Part shown: positions 17,090 to 25,932 of the stretch, piece after piece
Layout: the number at the start of each line of letters is the position of its first letter
Position numbering within the stretch: position 1 is the stretch's first letter
NCBI GenBank assembly: GCA_966250375.1
Contig: CBINHE010000003.1
Span: 32,167 to 96,166 of the forward strand
Direction: 5' to 3'
DNA from: CAMLDH01 sp966250375
GTDB taxonomy: Bacteria > Pseudomonadota > Gammaproteobacteria > Burkholderiales > Burkholderiaceae_D
Length of the DNA: 64,000 nt
Program-made: the position numbers and the translations under genes
The notes under the pieces: model-generated
What the model was told of the DNA's origin: nothing
Database searches by the model: none
Seen by the model: the letters and a program-made list of their open reading frames with translations, nothing else

Positions 17090-18117
17090 TAAATCACCTT
17101 GGCGCGGGTCAAATCGTGAATATGCAATGCGCCGATCAGCTTGCCATCTGCATCCGATACCAGCAATTGGTTGATGCGGAATTGCTCCATCAGTTGCACG
17201 GCATCCACTGCAAGTTGATCCGGCCCTATTGTGCGCGGGTTAGTGTGCATTACATCGGCGATCGACAGCTTGGTGAAATCCTGTGAGGTCTCCAGCAGGC
17301 GGCGCAAGTCGCCATCGGTAAACACGCCAATCGCACGATAGGCATCATCGACCACCGCCGTCATCGCCATGCCTTTTTGGGTGATCTCCAGCAACGCGGA
17401 GGACAAGGAGACATCCGCCGTGACTGCCGGAATTCCGGCGCCGCTGCGCATCACGTCACGTACATGTGTCAACAGGCGTCGTCCGAGTGCGCCACCTGGA
17501 TGCGAACGCGCGAAGTCTTCTTCACGAAAACCCCGTGCATCGAGCAGCGCAACGACCAATGCATCGCCTAATGCCAGCGTTGCGGTGGTACTCGCGGTCG
17601 GCGCCAGATTCAGCGGGCAGGCTTCCTTGTCGACGCTCACGTCAAGGTGGATGTTCGACAACTGTGCCAGACTGGATTCCGGGTTGCCGGTCATCGCAAT
17701 CAGTTTGGCGCCCATGCGTTTGATGATCGGTACGATCGACATCAGTTCAGCAGTTTCGCCGGAATTGGAGATGGCAACAAAGGCATCATTTTCCGTCACC
17801 ATGCCCAAGTCGCCATGCGCGGCTTCGGCCGGATGCACAAATAATGCGGGGGTACCGGTCGATGCCAGACTGGCGGCGATTTTGCGCGCGATATGGCCGG
17901 ATTTTCCCATCCCGGACACGACCACGCGGCCGCTGCAATTGAGCAGCAAGCCAACTGCCTGCGTGAAGTTATCATGCGACGACGTGGAAAATCGATTCTT
18001 TAACGCAAGGATGGCGTCGGCTTCGATTTGCAGCGTTTCGCACGCGAGTTCCAGTGCACGCTGCGCCGCTTTGACACCAAAAGCTTTCGGCAGGGTTTTT
18101 TCATAGGGTACACTCAT
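17089..18117 (-). CDS. kdsD: D-arabinose 5-phosphate isomerase KdsD
   Basis: Converts ribulose 5-phosphate to arabinose 5-phosphate, the first step of Kdo synthesis. The SIS sugar-isomerase domain spans about residues 40-180 (VVSGMGKSGHIARKIAASL, HPAEAAHGDLGM, ISNSGETAEL). Two CBS domains follow (about 210-342), with DLRRLLE and the last VSDADGKLIGALHIHDL. 342 aa from ATG 18117; a TTG two codons upstream is possible. It is the first gene of the kdsD-kdsC-lptC-lptA-lptB-rpoN-hpf string and divergent from the Kef antiporter gene. Confidence 0.95.
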   Translation of the reverse strand: MSVPYEKTLPKAFGVKAAQRALELACETLQIEADAILALKNRFSTSSHDNFTQAVGLLLNCSGRVVVSGMGKSGHIARKIAASLASTGTPALFVHPAEAAHGDLGMVTENDAFVAISNSGETAELMSIVPIIKRMGAKLIAMTGNPESSLAQLSNIHLDVSVDKEACPLNLAPTASTTATLALGDALVVALLDARGFREEDFARSHPGGALGRRLLTHVRDVMRSGAGIPAVTADVSLSSALLEITQKGMAMTAVVDDAYRAIGVFTDGDLRRLLETSQDFTKLSIADVMHTNPRTIGPDQLAVDAVQLMEQFRINQLLVSDADGKLIGALHIHDLTRAKVI

Positions 18118-18182
18118 GCGCAAAGTATAAACGAATTACTAAAGCAAAAAACCTGCCAGAGGCAACAAAATAGATTGAACTT

Positions 18183-20168
18183 ATGTTTTCCACCCTTGAA
18201 CTGACTCTCTTGTTACTTGGCACCGCCGTTCTTGGCGTGGTCGCGTTTCGCATGCTGCATCTACCGCCGATGTTGGGCTATTTGGTGGTCGGCATCCTGA
18301 TCGGCCCGCACGGCCTGGGTTTGGCTGAGGACAATGAGACGACGCACACGCTGGCTGAGTTTGGGGTCGTGTTCCTGATGTTTTCGATCGGGCTCGAATT
18401 TTCGCTGCCAAAGTTGTCATCGATGCGCCAGACCGTATTTGGGCTTGGGATGGCGCAAGTGCTGCTGACGATCGCCACCACCATGATATTCGGCTGGGCC
18501 GTCGCCCATGTCATGCCGCAATTGACCAATATCAGCTGGAAGGCGGCATTTGCACTGGGTGGCGCATTGGCAATGTCATCCACTGCGATCGTGTCCAAGC
18601 TGTTGACTGAGCGGCTGGAGCTGGAAAGCGATCACGGGCGGCGTATTATCGGCATTTTGCTGTTCCAGGATCTGGCGTTGGTGCCGCTCTTGATTCTGGT
18701 GCCGGCGCTGGCCCATCCGCGCGGCGACTTGGCCGCCGAACTGGCGTGGGCCGCGCTAAAAGCGATTTTCGTGCTGGTGCTGTTGCTGGTGGTCGGACAG
18801 AAATTGATCCGTAGCTGGTTTCGGATCGTGGTCAAACGCCGTTCGCAAGAGTTGTTCATGCTCAACTTGCTCTTGATCACGCTCGGCGCGGCATGGATCA
18901 CCGATCGCGCCGGTTTGTCGCTGGCGCTGGGTGCTTTCGTGGCCGGCATGCTGATTTCGGAAACCGAATACAAGCACCAGGTGGAAGAAGACATCAAGCC
19001 GTTCCGCGATGTGCTGCTCGGCTTGTTTTTTATCACGATCGGCATGTTGCTTAATGTGCATCTGGTGATCGAAAACTGGTGGCTGGTCTTGCTACTGCTG
19101 GCTGGGCCGGTATTGCTGAAATTCGGCCTGATCGCCGTCTTGGCCAAGTTTTTTGGAGCCTCGACCGGGGTGGCGCTGCGCACCGGGCTGGCATTGGCGC
19201 AGGCCGGCGAATTCGGCTTTGTGCTGTTGAACCAGGTCGGCGGCTTGAAAATGATGGAGCCGCTGCTGATTCAACTGATCTTGGCGTCGATGGTGCTGTC
19301 GATGCTGGCAGCGCCTTTCATTCTGGCCAAGGCCGATGCGATTGTGATGAAGCTGTCCGCCAATGAATGGATGATGCAATCGCTGGCGCTGACGCAAATT
19401 GCGGCACGCACGATGGCCACGCAAAAGCATGTGATCATCGCCGGCTTCGGCCGTAGCGGACAGAACCTGGCAAAATTGCTGGAAGAAGAAAAGATCGCCT
19501 ATCACGCGCTCGATCTCGATCCGGACCGGGTGCGGGAGGCGCAGGCGGCTGGCGCTAACGTGTCCTACGGTGATTCGGCGCGGCGTGAGAGTCTGGTGGC
19601 AGCCGGCATCCATCGTGCCGCCGCTTTGGTCATCAGCTACGCTGACACGCCGTCGGCGTTGAAAGTGCTGCATTTTGCGCACGAACTGGCGCCGGCATTG
19701 CCGGTCATCGTACGTAGCCACGATGACACCGATCTTGACAAATTGCGTGCTGCCGGTGCTACCGAAGTGGTACCGGAAGCAATCGAAGGCAGCCTGATGC
19801 TGGCATCGCATGCGCTGGTAATGCTGGGCGTGCCATTGCGGCGCGTGGTGCACCGCGTGCAGGCAGCGCGCGACGAGCGCTATGCATCGCTGCGCGGCTA
19901 TTTCCATGGCGCTGGCGACGCGACGGACGATGCCGAGCACTTGCACGTACGACTGCACTCGGTCACGTTGGGGGAGGGCGCCAATGCGGTTGGAAAATCG
20001 CTCATGATGCTTAAGCTGTCGGATTTTGGCGCGGAAGTGACTACCATCCGGCGTGGCAGGAGCCGCATCGAGGTGATGCCGGATCTGGTTTTGCAGGCGA
20101 ACGACATCGTCGTGCTGCGCGGTGCCACCGAAGCAGTAGCGCGGGCGGAGGAACGCTTGCTGAAATAG
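18183..20168 (+). CDS. Kef-type cation:proton antiporter (CPA2 family)
   Basis: 661-aa membrane transporter. Residues ~1-385 form the 12-helix Na/H exchanger domain, with LPPMLGYLVVGILIGPHGLG at the start and ALAMSSTAIVSKLLTER in the middle. A Rossmann TrkA-N domain begins near residue 418 (HVIIAGFGRSGQNLAKLLEE, motif GxGxxG). A TrkA-C domain ends the protein (EVMPDLVLQANDIVVLRGA). It resembles KefB/KefC/YbaL; the ligand (glutathione adduct or nucleotide) cannot be told. Part of its 3' end is duplicated at 21369-21440. Confidence 0.9.
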   Translation: MFSTLELTLLLLGTAVLGVVAFRMLHLPPMLGYLVVGILIGPHGLGLAEDNETTHTLAEFGVVFLMFSIGLEFSLPKLSSMRQTVFGLGMAQVLLTIATTMIFGWAVAHVMPQLTNISWKAAFALGGALAMSSTAIVSKLLTERLELESDHGRRIIGILLFQDLALVPLLILVPALAHPRGDLAAELAWAALKAIFVLVLLLVVGQKLIRSWFRIVVKRRSQELFMLNLLLITLGAAWITDRAGLSLALGAFVAGMLISETEYKHQVEEDIKPFRDVLLGLFFITIGMLLNVHLVIENWWLVLLLLAGPVLLKFGLIAVLAKFFGASTGVALRTGLALAQAGEFGFVLLNQVGGLKMMEPLLIQLILASMVLSMLAAPFILAKADAIVMKLSANEWMMQSLALTQIAARTMATQKHVIIAGFGRSGQNLAKLLEEEKIAYHALDLDPDRVREAQAAGANVSYGDSARRESLVAAGIHRAAALVISYADTPSALKVLHFAHELAPALPVIVRSHDDTDLDKLRAAGATEVVPEAIEGSLMLASHALVMLGVPLRRVVHRVQAARDERYASLRGYFHGAGDATDDAEHLHVRLHSVTLGEGANAVGKSLMMLKLSDFGAEVTTIRRGRSRIEVMPDLVLQANDIVVLRGATEAVARAEERLLK

Positions 20169-20290
20169 GACGTGCGGCACCGCTCCAGCGCCGTGCCTCC
20201 ATGCAAAGGGGATGTGCGGATGCCGGTAAAATGCGCCAATAATGCAGCGGTGACACATCCCTGCCATCCCGCCATCAACAGAGAAATTCC

Positions 20291-21205
20291 ATGGAAGTTT
20301 TTGAACGCATCCTCGGCATCATTCTGCCGGTATTCATCATCATTGCACTCGGTTACGTGTATGCGCGCTGGCGCGGCGACAGCGTTAAGGCCGACATGAC
20401 GGCGGTGAACCGCGTCAGCATGGACGTGCTGTGTCCGCTACTGGTGTTTACCGCGCTGGCGGCGAAGGATTTCGATATTGCGCACAATGGGACGTTGATC
20501 CTCGCCGGTGTGCTGATTTCACTGGGGTCGGGCTTGTTGGCGTGGCCGGTCGCACGCATGTTCGGCTACGATGCGCGCAGCTTCGTGCCGCCAATGATGT
20601 ACAACAACTGCGGCAACATGGGATTGCCGCTCGCGGTGCTGGCATTCGGTACTGCCGGCTTATCGTCCGCGGTCGCGTTGTTCATGGCGTGCAACCTGGT
20701 ATATTTCTCGATTGGCATCAAGATTATCGAAATCGGCCGCACTGACACACACACTTCGTCATGGAAGTTCCTGCTGAGTCCGATGATGATTGCGATGCTC
20801 ATCGGCATGGCGTTTGCCGCCGTGCATATCGTGTTGCCGAATCCCTTGTTTCAAGCGTTGAAAATGCTCGGCGAAGCATGCATCCCGATCATGTTGTTCG
20901 CGTTGGGTGTGCGCATGATGGATGTCAGCTTCAAGAGCTGGCACATCGGCCTGGTCGGCGCGATCGTATGCCCGGCCGCCGGATTGGCGGTGGCGTGGCT
21001 GCTGGATGGCGTACTGAACATGACGCTGGCGCAGCGCGGCCAAATGTATTTGTTTGCCGCGCTGCCGCCGGCCGTGTTTTGCTTCATGGTGGCGGAGCAG
21101 TACAAACAGGAGCCAGACAGGGTAGCGTCGATTGTGTTGCTGGGGAACTTGGCCGCACTTGTGTTTGTGCCGGCGGGATTGTGGATGGGCTTGCCGGCCG
21201 CCTGA
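20291..21205 (+). CDS. AEC family (auxin efflux carrier-like) permease
   Basis: 304-aa membrane protein with about ten hydrophobic segments in the two-times-five helix AEC fold. Diagnostic pieces are PPMMYNNCGNMGLPLAVLAFG in the first half and LGEACIPIMLFALGVRMMD in the second, both carrying the unwound-helix glycine/asparagine motifs of the family. Substrates of bacterial members are organic acids such as malate or malonate; none is implied here. It lies between the Kef gene and the uvrA/kef scar. Confidence 0.85.
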   Translation: MEVFERILGIILPVFIIIALGYVYARWRGDSVKADMTAVNRVSMDVLCPLLVFTALAAKDFDIAHNGTLILAGVLISLGSGLLAWPVARMFGYDARSFVPPMMYNNCGNMGLPLAVLAFGTAGLSSAVALFMACNLVYFSIGIKIIEIGRTDTHTSSWKFLLSPMMIAMLIGMAFAAVHIVLPNPLFQALKMLGEACIPIMLFALGVRMMDVSFKSWHIGLVGAIVCPAAGLAVAWLLDGVLNMTLAQRGQMYLFAALPPAVFCFMVAEQYKQEPDRVASIVLLGNLAALVFVPAGLWMGLPAA

Positions 21206-21221
21206 ATTTTCCAGGCTATTT

Positions 21222-21368
21222 TTCTTTAGGAGCGGTACCAGTCGCGATGATTTTTCCGCTGCCGCCTTCCGGACTCAGATCAATCAGCCAGTCAGCGGCC
21301 TTGATCACACCCAGATTGATTCAAAGGACGACCGTGTTGCCTTGATCGCGCAAGCGGTGTATCACTTT
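21222..21368 (-). pseudogene. uvrA 3'-end fragment (degenerate duplicate)
   Basis: This stretch reads like the 3' end of uvrA at 22906-23130 in the same orientation. GTCGCGATGATTTTTCCGC, TCAGATCAATCA, CAGTCAGCGG, TTGATCACA and CGCGCAAGCGGTGTATCACTTT recur with scattered substitutions and small deletions. A ~60-base internal piece is missing near 21240. The outer TTTTTCTTTAGG-like segment matches the last UvrA codons. The reading frame is broken. It abuts a kef 3' fragment directly. Confidence 0.75.
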
Positions 21369-21440
21369 CTGATACTACAAGCGAACGATATCGTTGTGCT
21401 GCGTGGCGCCGCCGAGGCAGTGGCGCGCTTGCTGAAATAG
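21369..21440 (+). pseudogene. Kef antiporter 3'-end fragment (degenerate duplicate)
   Basis: It translates as LQANDIVVLRGAAEAVARLLK-stop, against LQANDIVVLRGATEAVAR-AEER-LLK-stop at the end of the Kef gene (20168). There are synonymous differences and a four-codon deletion. Similarity continues ~28 bases past the stop (GTGCGGCGCCGTTCCAGCG versus GTGCGGCACCGCTCCAGCG) into the stop codon of alkB at 21463. It cannot be a functional gene. Confidence 0.8.
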
Positions 21441-21462
21441 ACAGTGCGGCGCCGTTCCAGCG

Positions 21463-22563
21463 TCATGCGGATTGCCGCAATTTAGCAGGAATTCGTGGAT
21501 GAATGATGCGGAACCATAAGGGCGGAAATAGCGCCAACAGTATCATCGCGCTGTACCCGCCGGGCAATTGCGGCACTTCATCGAAATGGCGCAACTCCTG
21601 ATAGCGCCGGGACGCGTGCGCATGATGGTCGGAATGGCGTGCCAGATTCAGCTGGAACCAGTTCATCAAGCGATAGTTCGAATTCCATGAATGGATCGGC
21701 GCGACACGTTCATAGCCTTGTTCGGTCTTGCGCCGTGCCAGGCCATAGTGCTCGATGTAATTGATCACTTCCAGTTCGCAAAAGGCGATGACCGATTGCC
21801 CGACAAAAAACAGTGCGCCCGCCGCGCCGAACGTTAGCCAGATCGCTGCTGCAAATACGATCGACAATCCGCTCCAGAGCAGTATTTCATTGCGCCACGC
21901 CGGCAAGCCGCGCCGTTGCAACCGGCGCACTTCCAGTCGCCATGAATTCTTGATGTTGTGCCATACCGCCTGCGGCACGAAGGCATAAATCGATTGTCCG
22001 TAACGTGCGGACGATGCATCGTCCGGCGTCGATACGTGTACATGGTGACCGTAGATATGTTCGATTTTGAATCCGCCATAACAGACGGACGACAGCAAGA
22101 TGCCGCCGGCCCATTGTTCCAACCTGCTCGAACGGTGTATCAATTCATGTGCGGCGGTGATGGCTACCGTGCCGGATATCGCGCCGACCGACAGTATCCA
22201 GCCGAGCTTGCCTATCCAGTTGAAATCGACCGTTGTAAAAACATGTAAGCCCCACAGCAGTGACGCGCACTGGACCGGCAGTACTGCCAGCGCAATCCAT
22301 TTGTAAAGGGTAATCTCGCGTGCGTCGGCCGCGGGCTGCGAGGGATCTTTGCCTGCCAGATAATCGAGCACGGTCAGAACGCCGAACATGAGAAACAGCG
22401 GCCAAAAGGCAAATAAATTTTGCATGTTCGTCGCGGTACCCAACTTGATGGCATCGCGCAGCGATAGCGGAATCATCAGGATGCCGGTAAACCGTAGCGG
22501 CCATAGCCAGCGCGAGAAAAGCGTGCGCAATGGCGGCAGAGGTGCATGTAATGGAGATTGCAT
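21463..22563 (-). CDS. alkB: AlkB-type alkane 1-monooxygenase / membrane fatty-acid desaturase family
   Basis: Integral-membrane non-haem di-iron hydroxylase of 366 aa. The start at ATG 22563 is chosen because AAGGAG precedes it by ~8 bases; a frame-open upstream start at 22608 is less likely. The histidine boxes are seen in order: HELIHR, EHIYGHHVHVSTP, and LARHSDHHAHASRRYQ, plus NYIEHYGL, all typical of AlkB/AlkM. Several hydrophobic helices precede the boxes. No rubredoxin or rubredoxin reductase gene is adjacent, so redox partners must be elsewhere. A different terminal hydroxylation substrate is possible. Confidence 0.88.
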   Translation of the reverse strand: MQSPLHAPLPPLRTLFSRWLWPLRFTGILMIPLSLRDAIKLGTATNMQNLFAFWPLFLMFGVLTVLDYLAGKDPSQPAADAREITLYKWIALAVLPVQCASLLWGLHVFTTVDFNWIGKLGWILSVGAISGTVAITAAHELIHRSSRLEQWAGGILLSSVCYGGFKIEHIYGHHVHVSTPDDASSARYGQSIYAFVPQAVWHNIKNSWRLEVRRLQRRGLPAWRNEILLWSGLSIVFAAAIWLTFGAAGALFFVGQSVIAFCELEVINYIEHYGLARRKTEQGYERVAPIHSWNSNYRLMNWFQLNLARHSDHHAHASRRYQELRHFDEVPQLPGGYSAMILLALFPPLWFRIIHPRIPAKLRQSA

Positions 22564-22905
22564 TGGTTGCTCCTTCACTGCAAACGGGTCTATGCTTGTT
22601 TGCCGCACGACGTAAATACATCAGGATATGCGGCCATCGATCATGGTGTTCCCGGAAATATAATTGTCGCCAACGACCATCACGCAAACTTCTTATCGGC
22701 GATACGGTAAAGGATGAAGAGGATGAATCGACCAGTCAACAATAACAAAGGCTTGCTTGATCCGGCTCACGGAGGTTGTGGCACTCGGCTGGGGTGGTTT
22801 ATCCGGGCAGTATGATTTCATTCCGATCAAAAACGATGTGGCACACGGCACATGTTTTTTATCTCGGCACGCCACCCGGTTCCTTGCGCGATACGATGCG
22901 GGTAA
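22564..22905. other. alkB-uvrA intergenic region
   Basis: 342 bases with no supported gene. It must contain the alkB promoter (minus strand) and the uvrA 3' flank. A plus-strand TATAAT at 22659-22664 has no good -35 partner. No terminator hairpin with a T-run was seen. Confidence 0.4.
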
Positions 22906-25758
22906 TCATTTTTTCTTCAGCAATGGCGCCAGATATTTGCCTGTCACACTCGCTGGATTTTTTGCCACTTCTTCCGGCGTGCCGGTCGCGATGATTTTTC
23001 CGCCGCCAGCGCCGCCTTCCGGACCCAGATCAATCAACCAGTCAGCGGTCTTGATCACATCCAGGTTGTGTTCAATGATGACGACCGTATTGCCTTGGTC
23101 GCGCAAGCGGTGTATCACTTTCAGCAGCAGGTCGATATCGTGGAAATGCAAACCCGTGGTCGGTTCGTCCAGGATGTACAAGGTGCGGCCGGTATCACGT
23201 TTCGATAATTCCAGCGACAGTTTCACGCGCTGCGCTTCGCCGCCGGACAGCGTGGTTGCGCTTTGCCCCAGGCGGATATAACCCAGGCCGACATCGAGCA
23301 GTGTTTGCAGCTTGCGCGCAATCACCGGTACCGGTTTGAAAAATTCATGCGCTTCTTCGACCGTCATGCCCAGCACTTCGGTAATGTTTTTTCCTTTGTA
23401 AAGCACTTCCAGCGTCTCGCGGTTGTAGCGTTTACCGTGGCACACGTCGCACGGTACATACACATCCGGCAAAAAGTGCATCTCGACTTTGATCACGCCG
23501 TCGCCTTGGCACGCTTCGCAGCGGCCGCCTTTGACGTTGAAGGAGAAACGGCCTGCGCTATAGCCGCGCTCTTTCGATGCCGGCACGGTTGCGAACAAAT
23601 CGCGGATCGGCGTGAAGAGGCCCGTGTAAGTTGCCGGATTCGAGCGTGGCGTGCGCCCGATCGGCGCCTGGTCGACAGAAATCACCTTGTCGAAATGCTC
23701 TAGTCCGCTGACTGTTTCATGCGCCGCCGGTTCTGCCTGTGAGCCGTACAAGTGGCGCGCGGCCGCATGATATAGCGTGTCGTTGACCAGTGTCGATTTG
23801 CCCGAACCGGATACGCCGGTCACGCAGGTCAGCAAGCCGACCGGCAAATTGAGCGTCACATTTTTCAGGTTGTTACCGCATGCGCCAGTGATGACGAACT
23901 GTCGTTTCGGATTCGATGCGGTGCGTTTTTTCGGCACGCTGATTTCAAACGTCCCATTCAGATATTTTGCGGTGAGCGATTTCTTGCTTTTCAAAATCTG
24001 CTCGAGCGTGCCTTGCGCAATGATTTCGCCGCCATGCACGCCGGCACCCAAGCCCATGTCGACCACGAAGTCGGCACAGCGGATCGCGTCTTCATCGTGC
24101 TCAACCACCAGCACGCTGTTGCCGATGTCGCGCAAATGTTTCAGCGTCGTGATCAGGCGATCGTTGTCGCGCTGGTGCAAGCCGATCGACGGTTCATCCA
24201 ATACATACATCACGCCGGTTAGGCCCGAGCCGATTTGTGATGCCAGCCGAATGCGCTGCGCTTCGCCGCCGGACAAGGTGTCGGCGCTGCGTTCCAGCGA
24301 CAGGTAATCAAGGCCGACGTTGTTCAGGAACTTCAGGCGAGATACGATTTCCTTGACGATGCGATCGGCGATTTCCCTTTTCGCGCCGGTCAATTTCAGG
24401 CGTTCGAAAAATGCCAGCGTTTCGCGCAGCGGTGTCGCCGCGACTTCGTAAATGGCACGCTCCTGCTTGCCTGTGCCGACTTTCACGAAGCGCGCTTCGA
24501 TGCGCAGACGGGCGCCCGCGCACGACGGGCATTCTTTCTTGTTGATGAACTTCGCAAGTTCTTCCTTTACCGCCATTGAATCTGTTTCGCGGTAGCGTCG
24601 TTGCAGATTATTCACCACGCCTTCAAATGTATGCTCGCGAACCACGGTGCGGCCGCGTTCGTTGATATAGCTGAACGGGATCGTCTGCCGGCCGGAGCCG
24701 AACAGCACGACTTGCTGCGCCTTTTCGGGCAATTTTTCGAACGGCACATCGACATCGAATTCATAGAATTCCGCCAAGTTCGACAGCATCTGGAAATAAA
24801 ACTGGTTGCGCCGGTCCCAGCCCTTGACCGCGCCACTGGCGAGGGACAGGTTGGGGAAGGCGACGATGCGTTTCGGATCGAAGAATTCGATATGTCCCAG
24901 GCCATCGCATTCCGGGCACGCACCCATCGGATTGTTGAACGAGAACAGGCGCGGCTCCAGTTCCTGCAGAGAGTAACCGCAAATGGCGCACGCAAATTTG
25001 TTGGAATGCAAATGCTCTTTGCCGCTATCCATTTCCAATGCGATCGCGCGTCCGTCCGCGAGACGCAATGCGGTCTCGAAGCTTTCGGCCAGGCGCTGCT
25101 TGATATCGGCCTTGACCTTTACACGGTCGATCACGACATCGATCGTGTGTTTCTCGGTTTTCTTCAGTTTCGGCAGGTCGTCGACTTCGATAATTTTGGC
25201 GGAGCCGGTACCGCTCTGGACGCGAAAACGCACGAAGCCCTGTGCCTGCATCTGCTCGAACAAATCGGCGTGTTCTCCTTTTCTGTTGGCGACGACTGGC
25301 GCCAGGATCATCAGTTTGGTGTCTTCCGGCAGGGTCAACGCTGCATCGACCATTTGCGATACCGACTGCGCGGCCAGCGGATGTTCTGGATGGTCGGGGC
25401 AATACGGTGTGCCGACGCGTGCGTATAGCAGACGCAGATAATCGTGGATCTCGGTAACCGTGCCAACCGTGGAGCGCGGGTTGTGCGACGTCGCTTTTTG
25501 TTCGATTGAAATCGCAGGCGACAATCCTTCGATCATGTCGACGTCCGGCTTTTCCATCAGTTGCAGGAACTGACGCGCATACGCCGACAGAGATTCGACA
25601 TAGCGCCGCTGTCCTTCCGCGTACAAGGTGTCGAATGCGAGCGACGACTTGCCGGAACCGGACAGCCCGGTGATCACGACCAGTTTATTGCGAGGCAAGT
25701 CCAGATTGATGTTCTTGAGGTTGTGCGTACGGGCGCCTCGAATGCGGATTTCTTCCAT
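22906..25758 (-). CDS. uvrA: Excinuclease ABC subunit A
   Basis: Damage-recognition ATPase of nucleotide excision repair, loading UvrB. 950 aa, normal length. It has two ABC-type modules: the first Walker A is GLSGSGKSSLAFDTLYAEG near residue 32, the second is GVSGSGKSTLVNDTLYH. Zinc-finger cysteines are seen in CAICGYSLQELEPRLFSFNNP-type and CEACQGDGVIK/CDVCHGKRYN motifs. The signature LSGGEAQRIRLA occurs twice (LSGGEAQRVKLSLEL in the second). The C-terminus ends in LLKKK. A degenerate copy of its 3' end lies at 21222-21368. Confidence 0.98.
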   Translation of the reverse strand: MEEIRIRGARTHNLKNINLDLPRNKLVVITGLSGSGKSSLAFDTLYAEGQRRYVESLSAYARQFLQLMEKPDVDMIEGLSPAISIEQKATSHNPRSTVGTVTEIHDYLRLLYARVGTPYCPDHPEHPLAAQSVSQMVDAALTLPEDTKLMILAPVVANRKGEHADLFEQMQAQGFVRFRVQSGTGSAKIIEVDDLPKLKKTEKHTIDVVIDRVKVKADIKQRLAESFETALRLADGRAIALEMDSGKEHLHSNKFACAICGYSLQELEPRLFSFNNPMGACPECDGLGHIEFFDPKRIVAFPNLSLASGAVKGWDRRNQFYFQMLSNLAEFYEFDVDVPFEKLPEKAQQVVLFGSGRQTIPFSYINERGRTVVREHTFEGVVNNLQRRYRETDSMAVKEELAKFINKKECPSCAGARLRIEARFVKVGTGKQERAIYEVAATPLRETLAFFERLKLTGAKREIADRIVKEIVSRLKFLNNVGLDYLSLERSADTLSGGEAQRIRLASQIGSGLTGVMYVLDEPSIGLHQRDNDRLITTLKHLRDIGNSVLVVEHDEDAIRCADFVVDMGLGAGVHGGEIIAQGTLEQILKSKKSLTAKYLNGTFEISVPKKRTASNPKRQFVITGACGNNLKNVTLNLPVGLLTCVTGVSGSGKSTLVNDTLYHAAARHLYGSQAEPAAHETVSGLEHFDKVISVDQAPIGRTPRSNPATYTGLFTPIRDLFATVPASKERGYSAGRFSFNVKGGRCEACQGDGVIKVEMHFLPDVYVPCDVCHGKRYNRETLEVLYKGKNITEVLGMTVEEAHEFFKPVPVIARKLQTLLDVGLGYIRLGQSATTLSGGEAQRVKLSLELSKRDTGRTLYILDEPTTGLHFHDIDLLLKVIHRLRDQGNTVVIIEHNLDVIKTADWLIDLGPEGGAGGGKIIATGTPEEVAKNPASVTGKYLAPLLKKK

Positions 25759-25932
25759 GAACGGCTTTCAGCGTAAGCTTTTGTGGCGCGTGCGGCTTAT
25801 TAAAAAACTGCAAGCGCGTGAGGACGGGTCAACCTGATACTATAACGGGTTTTGATGCCGATCGTAAAAGGTTGGCTGACTCCGCGATTGATGTTCATGG
25901 CTTCTTCTATTTCTTTCGAAACAACTCCCGGT

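Noticed and set aside
19092..20267. Long minus-strand frame opposite the Kef antiporter (391 codons)
   Set aside because: His/Gln/Arg-rich shadow sequence of a high-GC gene; no family motif.
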